DNA from: Paralichthys olivaceus
Lineage: Eukaryota > Chordata > Actinopteri > Pleuronectiformes > Paralichthyidae
Direction: 5' to 3'
Assembly: GCF_024713975.1 (NCBI RefSeq)
Contig: NC_091102.1
Coordinates: 11,785,001-11,849,000 of the forward strand
DNA length: 64,000 bases
Both the position numbers and the translations under genes were made by a program. This document shows positions 1 through 11,100 of this stretch, piece by piece (the first letter of the stretch is position 1; every line of letters starts with the position of its first letter). The notes under the pieces are model-generated. The model made no database searches and was not told the DNA's origin. It worked only from the letters and a program-made list of their open reading frames with translations.

Positions 1-698
1 AGGGGTAGGGTTAGGGTTGTGATTAGTGTTTGATTTTTTGGTTGTGATTAGGGTTAGGGTTAGGGATGAAAACCTATAGGAGTTCAAGATATTGTTCAAT
101 AACTTTTTTTCTGAAGGTCATAGAGACTTGGAAGTTGGTTCCATCTCCACTAATGTGGCTCTGCTCGATCCATTGGGACCATCCCCGAGCTTCTACGACC
201 TTTGGAAATGGTGAAACCACCAAATCTATAAAAAAAAGTACAAGATATTTTTGAATAACTTTTCTTCTGAAAGTCCTAGAGACTTGTGCATTTCATGATT
301 ATTAAAGGGTGGCCTGCCACACAACCACACCGAATTTCAGCACGTTTCGAGCAAGCAGCGTGGAGTTATTCCAATTAATCCCTAATATGGGTTAGGGTTG
401 CAATTAGGGTTAGGGTTAGGGTTGCAATTAGGGTTAGGGTTAGGGTTGTGATTAGGGTTAGGGTTAGGGTTGCTATTAGGGTTAGGGTTAGGGATGAATA
501 CCCATTGGAGCTCAAGATATTCTTCAATAACTTTTTTTCTGTAGGTCATAGAGACTTGGAAGTTGGTTCCATCTCCACTAATGTGGCTATGCCCGATCCA
601 TTGGTACCACCCCCGAGCTTCTACGACCTTTGGAAGGGGTAGGGTTAGGGTTGTGATTAGTGTTTGATTTTTTGGTTGTGATTAGGGTTAGGGTTAGG

Positions 699-1019
699 GA
701 TGGAAACCTATAGGAGTTCAAGATATTGTTCAATAACTTTTTTTCTGAAGGTCATAGAGACTTGGAAGTTGGTTCCATCTCCACTAATGTGGCTCTGCCC
801 GATCCATTGGGACCATCCCCGAGCTTCTACGACCTTCGGAAATGGTGAAACCACCAAATCTATAAAAAAAAGTACAAGATATTTTTGAATAACTTTTCTT
901 CTGAAAGTCCTAGAGACTTGTGCATTTCATGATTAATAAAGGGTGGCCTGCCACACAAACACACCGAATTTCAGCACGTTTCGAGCAAGCAGCGCAGAGT
1001 TATTCCAATTAATCCCTAA
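699..1019 (+). repeat. Representative satellite module A
   Basis: A clean example of module A. It starts at GATGGAAACC (GATGAAAACC in most copies) and ends at the AATCCCTA before the hexamers. The first 125 bp or so form the core shared with module B. The rest is A-specific: CGGAAATGGTGAAACC, a CTATAAAAAAAAG stretch, a shortened third relative of the core (ACAAGATATTTTTGAATAAC onward), a GATTAATAAAG motif, and a segment ending in TTCGAGCAAGCAGCG. Copies differ at diagnostic sites such as CTGCTCGAT versus CTGCCCGAT and CGTGGAG versus CGCGGAG. Confidence 0.9.
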
Positions 1020-1126
1020 TATGGGTTAGGGTTGCAATTAGGGTTAGGGTTAGGGTTGTGATTAGGGTTAGGGTTAGGGTTGTGATTAGGGTTAGGGTTA
1101 GGGTTGCTATTAGGGTTAGGGTTAGG

Positions 1127-1332
1127 GATGAATACCCATTGGAGCTCAAGATATTCTTCAATAACTTTTTTTCTGTAGGTCATAGAGACTTGGAAGTTGG
1201 TTCCATCTCCACTAATGTGACTATGCCCGATCCATTGGTACCACCCCCGAGCTTCTACGACCTTTGGAAGGGGTAGGGTTAGGGTTGTGATTAGTGTTTG
1301 ATTTTTTGGTTGTGATTAGGGTTAGGGTTAGG
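1127..1332 (+). repeat. Representative satellite module B plus linker
   Basis: Module B starts at GATGAATACCCATTGG and carries the same core as module A with consistent differences: CTGTAGGTC instead of CTGAAGGTC, CTATGCCC instead of CTCTGCCC, and GGTACCACCCCC instead of GGGACCATCCCC. It ends in TTTGGAAGGGG and runs directly into GTAGGGTTAGGG. A short linker, GTGATTAGTGTTTGATTTTT, and another hexamer pair then lead to the next module A. Confidence 0.9.
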
Positions 1333-3674
1333 GATGGAAACCTATAGGAGTTCAAGATATTGTTCAATAACTTTTTTTCTGAAGGTCATAGAGACTTGGA
1401 AGTTGGTTCCATCTCCACTAATGTGGCTCTGCCCGATCCATTGGGACCATCCCCGAGCTTCTACGACCTTCGGAAATGGTGAAACCACCAAATCTATAAA
1501 AAAAAGTACAAGATATTTTTGAATAACTTTTCTTCTGAAAGTCCTAGAGACTTGTGCATTTCATGATTAATAAAGGGTGGCCTGCCACACAACCACACCG
1601 AATTTCAGCACGTTTCGAGCAAGCAGCGCGGAGTTATTCCAATTAATCCCTAATATGGGTTAGGGTTGCAATTAGGGTTAGGGTTAGGGTTAGGGTTGCA
1701 ATTAGGGTTAGGGTTAGGGTTGTGATTAGGGTTAGGGTTAGGGTTGCTATTAGGGTTAGGGTTAGGGATGAATACCCATTGGAGCTCAAGATATTCTTCA
1801 ATAACTTTTTTTCTGTAGGTCATAGAGACTTGGAAGTTGGTTCCATCTCCACTAATGTGACTATGCCCGATCCATTGGTACCACCCCCGAGCTTCTACGA
1901 CCTTTGGAAGGGGTAGGGTTAGGGTTGTGATTAGTGTTTGATTTTTTGGTTGTGATTAGGGTTAGGGTTAGGGATGAAAACCTATAGGAGTTCAAGATAT
2001 TGTTCAATAACTTTTTTTCTGAAGGTCATAGAGACTTGGAAGTTGGTTCCATCTCCACTAATGTGGCTCTGCTCGATCCATTGGGACCATCCCCGAGCTT
2101 CTACGACCTTTGGAAATGGTGAAACCACCAAATCTATAAAAAAAAGTACAAGATATTTTTGAATAACTTTTCTTCTGAAAGTCCTAGAGACTTGTGCATT
2201 TCATGATTAATAAAGGGTGGCCTGCCACACAACCACACCGAATTTCAGCACGTTTCGAGCAAGCAGCGTGGAGTTATTCCAATTAATCCCTAATATGGGT
2301 TAGGGTTGCAATTAGGGTTAGGGTTAGGGTTGCAATTAGGGTTAGGGTTAGGGTTGTGATTAGGGTTAGGGTTAGGGTTGCTATTAGGGTTAGGGTTAGG
2401 GATGAATACCCATTGGAGCTCAAGATATTCTTCAATAACTTTTTTTCTGTAGGTCATAGAGACTTGGAAGTTGGTTCCATCTCCACTAATGTGGCTATGC
2501 CCGATCCATTGGTACCACCCCCGAGCTTCTACGACCTTTGGAAGGGGTAGGGTTAGGGTTGTGATTAGTGTTTGATTTTTTGGTTGTGATTAGGGTTAGG
2601 GTTAGGGATGGAAACCTATAGGAGTTCAAGATATTGTTCAATAACTTTTTTTCTGAAGGTCATAGAGACTTGGAAGTTGGTTCCATCTCTACTAATGTGG
2701 CTCTGCCCGATCCATTGGGACCATCCCCGAGCTTCTACGACCTTCGGAAATGGTGAAACCACCAAATCTATAAAAAAAAGTACAAGATATTTTTGAATAA
2801 CTTTTCTTCTGAAAGTCCTAGAGACTTGTGCATTTCATGATTAATAAAGGGTGGCCTGCCACACAACCACACCGAATTTCAGCACGTTTCGAGCAAGCAG
2901 CGCGGAGTTATTCCAATTAATCCCTAATATGGGTTAGGGTTGCAATTAGGGTTAGGGTTAGGGTTAGGGTTGCAATTAGGGTTAGGGTTAGGGTTGTGAT
3001 TAGGGTTAGGGTTAGGGTTGCTATTAGGGTTAGGGTTAGGGATGAATACCCATTGGAGCTCAAGATATTCTTCAATAACTTTTTTTCTGTAGGTCATAGA
3101 GACTTGGAAGTTGGTTCCATCTCCACTAATGTGACTATGCCCGATCCATTGGTACCACCCCCGAGCTTCTACGACCTTTGGAAGGGGTAGGGTTAGGGTT
3201 GTGATTAGTGTTTGATTTTTTGGTTGTGATTAGGGTTAGGGTTTGGGATGAAAACCTATAGGAGTTCAAGATATTGTTCAATAACTTTTTTTCTGAAGGT
3301 CATAGAGACTTGGAAGTTGGTTCCATCTCCACTAATGTGGCTCTGCCCGATCCATTGGGACCATCCCCGAGCTTCTACGATCTTCGGAAATGGTGAAACC
3401 ACCAAATCTATAAAAAAAAGTACAAGATATTTTTGAATAACTTTTCTTCTGAAAGTCCTAGAGACTTGTGCATTTCATGATTAATAAAGGGTGGCCTGCC
3501 ACACAACCACACCGAATTTCAGCACGTTTCGAGCAAGCAGCGTGGAGTTATTCCAATTAATCCCTAATATGGGTTAGGGTTGCAATTAGGGTTAGGGTTA
3601 GGGTTGCAATTAGGGTTAGGGTTAGGGTTGTGATTAGGGTTAGGGTTAGGGTTGCTATTAGGGTTAGGGTTAGG

Positions 3675-3864
3675 GATGAATACCCATTGGAGCTCAAGAT
3701 ATTCTTCAATAACTTTTTTTCTGAAGGTCATAGAGACTTGGAAGTTGGTTCCATCTCCACTAATGTGGCTCTGCCCGATCCATTGGGACCATCCCCGAGC
3801 TTCTACGACCTTCGGAAATGGTGAAACCACCAAATCTATAAAAAAAAGTACAAGATATTTTTGA
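3675..3864 (+). repeat. B-to-A hybrid satellite module
   Basis: This module begins as B (GATGAATACCCATTGGAGC) but switches inside the shared core to A (CTGAAGGTC, CTCTGCCC, GGGACCATCCCC) and continues into the A-specific tail. A second copy lies at about 8,771-8,960 as part of a 5.1-kb duplication. A third hybrid at about 27,468-27,660 switches later, after CTGTAGGTC, so it records a different crossover. Confidence 0.85.
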
Positions 3865-4960
3865 ATAACTTTTCTTCTGAACGTCCTAGAGACTTGTGCA
3901 TTTCATGATTAATAAAGGGTGGCCTGCCACACAACCACACCGAATTTCAGCACGTTTCGAGCAAGCAGCGCGGAGTTATTCCAATTAATCCCTAATATGG
4001 GTTAGGGTTGCAATTAGGGTTAGGGTTAGGGTTAGGGTTGCAATTAGGGTTAGGGTTAGGGTTGTGATTAGGGTTAGGGTTAGGGTTGCTATTAGGGTTA
4101 GGGATGAATACCCATTGGAGCTCAAGATATTCTTCAATAACTTTTTTTCTGTAGGTCATAGAGACCTGGAAGTTGGTTCCATCTCCACTAATGTGACTAT
4201 GCCCGATCCATTGGTACCACCCCCGAGCTTCTACGACCTTTGGAAGGGGTAGGGTTAGGGTTGTGATTCGTGTTTGATTTTTTGGTTGTGATTAGGGTTA
4301 GGGTTTGGGATGAAAACCTATAGGAGTTCAAGATATTGTTCAATAACTTTTTTTCTGAAGGTCATAGAGACTTGGAAGTTGGTTCCATCTCCACTAATGT
4401 GGCTCTGCCCGATCCATTGGGACCATCCCCGAGCTTCTACGACCTTCGGAAATGGTGAAACCACCAAATCTATAAAAAAAAGTACAAGATATTTTTGAAT
4501 AACTTTTCTTCTGAAAGTCCTAGAGACTTGTGCATTTCATGATTAATAAAGGGTGGCCTGCCACACAAACACACCGAATTTCAGCACGTTTCGAGCAAGC
4601 AGCGCGGAGTTATTCCAATTAATCCCTAATATGGGTTAGGGTTGCAATTAGGGTTAGGGTTAGGGTTGCAATTAGGGTTAGGGTTAGGGTTGTGATTAGG
4701 GTTAGGGTTAGGGTTGCAATTAGGGTTAGGGTTGTGATTAGGGTTAGGGTTAGGGATGAATACCCATTGGAGCTCAAGATATTCTTCAATAACTTTTTTT
4801 CTGTAGGTCATAGAGACTTGGAAGTTGGTTCCATCTCCACTAATGTGACTATGCCCGATCCATTGGTACCACCCCCGAGCTTCTACGACCTTTGGAAGGG
4901 GTAGGGTTAGGGTTGTGATTAGTGTTTGATTTTTTGGTTGTGATTAGGGTTAGGGTTAGG

Positions 4961-5110
4961 GATGAAAACCTATAGGAGTTCAAGATATTGTTCAATAACT
5001 TTTTTTCTGAAGGTCATAGAGACTTGGAAGTTGGTTCCATCTCCACTAATGTGGCTCTGCCCGATCCATTGGGACCATCCCCGAGCTTCTACGACCTTTG
5101 GAAGGGGTAG
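4961..5110 (+). repeat. A-to-B hybrid satellite module
   Basis: This module begins as A (GATGAAAACCTATAGGAG, CTGAAGGTC, CTCTGCCC, GGGACCATCCCC) but ends with the B tail TTTGGAAGGGGTAGGG, so the A-specific tail is missing. Equivalent modules start at about 9,405, 11,531, 15,517 and 19,913. It is the reciprocal of the B-to-A hybrid expected from unequal crossing-over in the common core. Confidence 0.85.
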
Positions 5111-8100
5111 GGTTAGGGTTGTGATTAGTGTTTGATTTTTTGGTTGTGATTAGGGTTAGGGTTAGGGATGAAAACCTATAGGAGTTCAAGATATTGTTCA
5201 ATAACTTTTTTTCTGAAGGTCATAGAGACTTGGAAGTTGGTTCCATCTCCACTAATGTGGCTCTGCTCGATCCATTGGGACCATCCCCGAGCTTCTACGA
5301 CCTTTGGAAATGGTGAAACCACCAAATCTATAAAAAAAAGTACAAGATATTTTTGAATAACTTTTCTTCTGAAAGTCCTAGAGACTTGTGCATTTCATGA
5401 TTAATAAAGGGTGGCCTGCCACACAACCACACCGAATTTCAGCACGTTTCGAGCAAGCAGCGTGGAGTTATTCCAATTAATCCCTAATATGGGTTAGGGT
5501 TGCAATTAGGGTTAGGGTTAGGGTTGCAATTAGGGTTAGGGTTAGGGTTGTGATTAGGGTTAGGGTTGCTATTAGGGTTAGGGTTAGGGATGAATACCCA
5601 TTGGAGCTCAAGATATTCTTCAATAACTTTTTTTCTGTAGGTCATAGAGACTTGGAAGTTGGTTCCATCTCCACTAATGTGGCTATGCCCGATCCATTGG
5701 TACCACCCCCGAGCTTCTACGACCTTTGGAAGGGGTAGGGTTAGGGTTGTGATTAGTGTTTGATTTTTTGGTTGTGATTAGGGTTAGGGTTAGGGATGAA
5801 AACCTATAGGAGTTCAAGATATTGTTCAATAACTTTTTTTCTGAAGGTCATAGAGACTTGGAAGTTGGTTCCATCTCCACTAATGTGGCTCTGCCCGATC
5901 CATTGGGACCATCCCCGAGCTTCTACGACCTTCGGAAATGGTGAAACCACCAAATCTATAAAAAAAAGTACAAGATATTTTTGAATAACTTTTCTTCTGA
6001 AAGTCCTAGAGACTTGTGCATTTCATGATTAATAAAGGGTGGCCTGCCACACAAACACACCGAATTTCAGCACGTTTCGAGCAAGCAGCGCAGAGTTATT
6101 CCAATTAATCCCTAATATGGGTTAGGGTTGCAATTAGGGTTAGGGTTAGGGTTGTGATTAGGGTTAGGGTTAGGGTTGTGATTAGGGTTAGGGTTAGGGT
6201 TGCTATTAGGGTTAGGGTTAGGGATGAATACCCATTGGAGCTCAAGATATTCTTCAATAACTTTTTTTCTGTAGGTCATAGAGACTTGGAAGTTGGTTCC
6301 ATCTCCACTAATGTGACTATGCCCGATCCATTGGTACCACCCCCGAGCTTCTACGACCTTTGGAAGGGGTAGGGTTAGGGTTGTGATTAGTGTTTGATTT
6401 TTTGGTTGTGATTAGGGTTAGGGTTAGGGATGGAAACCTATAGGAGTTCAAGATATTGTTCAATAACTTTTTTTCTGAAGGTCATAGAGACTTGGAAGTT
6501 GGTTCCATCTCCACTAATGTGGCTCTGCCCGATCCATTGGGACCATCCCCGAGCTTCTACGACCTTCGGAAATGGTGAAACCACCAAATCTATAAAAAAA
6601 AGTACAAGATATTTTTGAATAACTTTTCTTCTGAAAGTCCTAGAGACTTGTGCATTTCATGATTAATAAAGGGTGGCCTGCCACACAACCACACCGAATT
6701 TCAGCACGTTTCGAGCAAGCAGCGCGGAGTTATTCCAATTAATCCCTAATATGGGTTAGGGTTGCAATTAGGGTTAGGGTTAGGGTTAGGGTTGCAATTA
6801 GGGTTAGGGTTAGGGTTGTGATTAGGGTTAGGGTTAGGGTTGCTATTAGGGTTAGGGTTAGGGATGAATACCCATTGGAGCTCAAGATATTCTTCAATAA
6901 CTTTTTTTCTGTAGGTCATAGAGACTTGGAAGTTGGTTCCATCTCCACTAATGTGACTATGCCCGATCCATTGGTACCACCCCCGAGCTTCTACGACCTT
7001 TGGAAGGGGTAGGGTTAGGGTTGTGATTAGTGTTTGATTTTTTGGTTGTGATTAGGGTTAGGGTTAGGGATGAAAACCTATAGGAGTTCAAGATATTGTT
7101 CAATAACTTTTTTTCTGAAGGTCATAGAGACTTGGAAGTTGGTTCCATCTCCACTAATGTGGCTCTGCTCGATCCATTGGGACCATCCCCGAGCTTCTAC
7201 GACCTTTGGAAATGGTGAAACCACCAAATCTATAAAAAAAAGTACAAGATATTTTTGAATAACTTTTCTTCTGAAAGTCCTAGAGACTTGTGCATTTCAT
7301 GATTAATAAAGGGTGGCCTGCCACACAACCACACCGAATTTCAGCACGTTTCGAGCAAGCAGCGTGGAGTTATTCCAATTAATCCCTAATATGGGTTAGG
7401 GTTGCAATTAGGGTTAGGGTTAGGGTTGCAATTAGGGTTAGGGTTAGGGTTGTGATTAGGGTTAGGGTTAGGGTTGCTATTAGGGTTAGGGTTAGGGATG
7501 AATACCCATTGGAGCTCAAGATATTCTTCAATAACTTTTTTTCTGTAGGTCATAGAGACTTGGAAGTTGGTTCCATCTCCACTAATGTGGCTATGCCCGA
7601 TCCATTGGTACCACCCCCGAGCTTCTACGACCTTTGGAAGGGGTAGGGTTAGGGTTGTGATTAGTGTTTGATTTTTTGGTTGTGATTAGGGTTAGGGTTA
7701 GGGATGGAAACCTATAGGAGTTCAAGATATTGTTCAATAACTTTTTTTCTGAAGGTCATAGAGACTTGGAAGTTGGTTCCATCTCTACTAATGTGGCTCT
7801 GCCCGATCCATTGGGACCATCCCCGAGCTTCTACGACCTTCGGAAATGGTGAAACCACCAAATCTATAAAAAAAAGTACAAGATATTTTTGAATAACTTT
7901 TCTTCTGAAAGTCCTAGAGACTTGTGCATTTCATGATTAATAAAGGGTGGCCTGCCACACAACCACACCGAATTTCAGCACGTTTCGAGCAAGCAGCGCG
8001 GAGTTATTCCAATTAATCCCTAATATGGGTTAGGGTTGCAATTAGGGTTAGGGTTAGGGTTAGGGTTGCAATTAGGGTTAGGGTTAGGGTTGTGATTAGG

Positions 8101-11100
8101 GTTAGGGTTAGGGTTGCTATTAGGGTTAGGGTTAGGGATGAATACCCATTGGAGCTCAAGATATTCTTCAATAACTTTTTTTCTGTAGGTCATAGAGACT
8201 TGGAAGTTGGTTCCATCTCCACTAATGTGACTATGCCCGATCCATTGGTACCACCCCCGAGCTTCTACGACCTTTGGAAGGGGTAGGGTTAGGGTTGTGA
8301 TTAGTGTTTGATTTTTTGGTTGTGATTAGGGTTAGGGTTTGGGATGAAAACCTATAGGAGTTCAAGATATTGTTCAATAACTTTTTTTCTGAAGGTCATA
8401 GAGACTTGGAAGTTGGTTCCATCTCCACTAATGTGGCTCTGCCCGATCCATTGGGACCATCCCCGAGCTTCTACGATCTTCGGAAATGGTGAAACCACCA
8501 AATCTATAAAAAAAAGTACAAGATATTTTTGAATAACTTTTCTTCTGAAAGTCCTAGAGACTTGTGCATTTCATGATTAATAAAGGGTGGCCTGCCACAC
8601 AACCACACCGAATTTCAGCACGTTTCGAGCAAGCAGCGTGGAGTTATTCCAATTAATCCCTAATATGGGTTAGGGTTGCAATTAGGGTTAGGGTTAGGGT
8701 TGCAATTAGGGTTAGGGTTAGGGTTGTGATTAGGGTTAGGGTTAGGGTTGCTATTAGGGTTAGGGTTAGGGATGAATACCCATTGGAGCTCAAGATATTC
8801 TTCAATAACTTTTTTTCTGAAGGTCATAGAGACTTGGAAGTTGGTTCCATCTCCACTAATGTGGCTCTGCCCGATCCATTGGGACCATCCCCGAGCTTCT
8901 ACGACCTTCGGAAATGGTGAAACCACCAAATCTATAAAAAAAAGTACAAGATATTTTTGAATAACTTTTCTTCTGAACGTCCTAGAGACTTGTGCATTTC
9001 ATGATTAATAAAGGGTGGCCTGCCACACAACCACACCGAATTTCAGCACGTTTCGAGCAAGCAGCGCGGAGTTATTCCAATTAATCCCTAATATGGGTTA
9101 GGGTTGCAATTAGGGTTAGGGTTAGGGTTGCAATTAGGGTTAGGGTTAGGGTTGTGATTAGGGTTAGGGTTAGGGTTGCTATTAGGGTTAGGGTTAGGGA
9201 TGAATACCCATTGGAGCTCAAGATATTCTTCAATAACTTTTTTTCTGTAGGTCATAGAGACTTGGAAGTTGGTTCCATCTCCACTAATGTGACTATGCCC
9301 GATCCATTGGTACCACCCCCGAGCTTCTACGACCTTTGGAAGGGGTAGGGTTAGGGTTGTGATTAGTGTTTGATTTTTTGGTTGTGATTAGGGTTAGGGT
9401 TAGGGATGAAAACCTATAGGAGTTCAAGATATTGTTCAATAACTTTTTTTCTGAAGGTCATAGAGACTTGGAAGTTGGTTCCATCTCCACTAATGTGGCT
9501 CTGCCCGATCCATTGGGACCATCCCCGAGCTTCTACGACCTTTGGAAGGGGTAGGGTTAGGGTTGTGATTAGTGTTTGATTTTTTGGTTGTGATTAGGGT
9601 TAGGGTTAGGGATGAAAACCTATAGGAGTTCAAGATATTGTTCAATAACTTTTTTTCTGAAGGTCATAGAGACTTGGAAGTTGGTTCCATCTCCACTAAT
9701 GTGGCTCTGCTCGATCCATTGGGACCATCCCCGAGCTTCTACGACCTTTGGAAATGGTGAAACCACCAAATCTATAAAAAAAAGTACAAGATATTTTTGA
9801 ATAACTTTTCTTCTGAAAGTCCTAGAGACTTGTGCATTTCATGATTAATAAAGGGTGGCCTGCCACACAACCACACCGAATTTCAGCACGTTTCGAGCAA
9901 GCAGCGTGGAGTTATTCCAATTAATCCCTAATATGGGTTAGGGTTGCAATTAGGGTTAGGGTTAGGGTTGCAATTAGGGTTAGGGTTAGGGTTGTGATTA
10001 GGGTTAGGGTTAGGGTTGCTATTAGGGTTAGGGTTAGGGATGAATACCCATTGGAGCTCAAGATATTCTTCAATAACTTTTTTTCTGTAGGTCATAGAGA
10101 CTTGGAAGTTGGTTCCATCTCCACTAATGTGGCTATGCCCGATCCATTGGTACCACCCCCGAGCTTCTACGACCTTTGGAAGGGGTAGGGTTAGGGTTGT
10201 GATTAGTGTTTGATTTTTTGGTTGTGATTAGGGTTAGGGTTAGGGATGAAAACCTATAGGAGTTCAAGATATTGTTCAATAACTTTTTTTCTGAAGGTCA
10301 TAGAGACTTGGAAGTTGGTTCCATCTCCACTAATGTGGCTCTGCCCGATCCATTGGGACCATCCCCGAGCTTCTACGACCTTCGGAAATGGTGAAACCAC
10401 CAAATCTATAAAAAAAAGTACAAGATATTTTTGAATAACTTTTCTTCTGAAAGTCCTAGAGACTTGTGCATTTCATGATTAATAAAGGGTGGCCTGCCAC
10501 ACAACCACACCGAATTTCAGCACGTTTCGAGCAAGCAGCGCGGAGTTATTCCAATTAATCCCTAATATGGGTTAGGGTTGCAATTAGGGTTAGGGTTAGG
10601 GTTAGGGTTGCAATTAGGGTTAGGGTTAGGGTTGTGATTAGGGTTAGGGTTAGGGTTGCTATTAGGGTTAGGGATGAATACCCATTGGAGCTCAAGATAT
10701 TCTTCAATAACTTTTTTTCTGTAGGTCATAGAGACCTGGAAGTTGGTTCCATCTCCACTAATGTGACTATGCCCGATCCATTGGTACCACCCCCGAGCTT
10801 CTACGACCTTTGGAAGGGGTAGGGTTAGGGTTGTGATTCGTGTTTGATTTTTTGGTTGTGATTAGGGTTAGGGTTTGGGATGAAAACCTATAGGAGTTCA
10901 AGATATTGTTCAATAACTTTTTTTCTGAAGGTCATAGAGACTTGGAAGTTGGTTCCATCTCCACTAATGTGGCTCTGCCCGATCCATTGGGACCATCCCC
11001 GAGCTTCTACGACCTTCGGAAATGGTGAAACCACCAAATCTATAAAAAAAAGTACAAGATATTTTTGAATAACTTTTCTTCTGAAAGTCCTAGAGACTTG

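Larger units (their letters stand above)
1..9100 (+). repeat. About 5,096-bp higher-order duplication
   Basis: Bases from the window edge to about 4,000 recur at about 5,097-9,100. Shared private variants include CGCAGAGTT (994/6,090), ATCTCTACTAAT (2,684/7,780), CTACGATCTT (3,375/8,471) and CTGAACGTCC (3,877/8,973). Differences are few: GATGGAAACC at 699 versus GATGAAAACC at 5,795, and one hexamer lost near 5,560. A further block, about 3,885-6,370, recurs at about 10,455-12,940 (offset 6,570), sharing GAGACCTGG and GTGATTCGTG. Confidence 0.85.

Noticed and set aside
3564..3833. Reverse-strand Asn-Pro repeat protein (also at 4,626, 8,660, 11,196, 23,552 and 27,375)
   Set aside because: NPNPNPN is just the translation of CCCTAA hexamers in one frame; its resemblance to known NP-rich surface proteins is coincidental.
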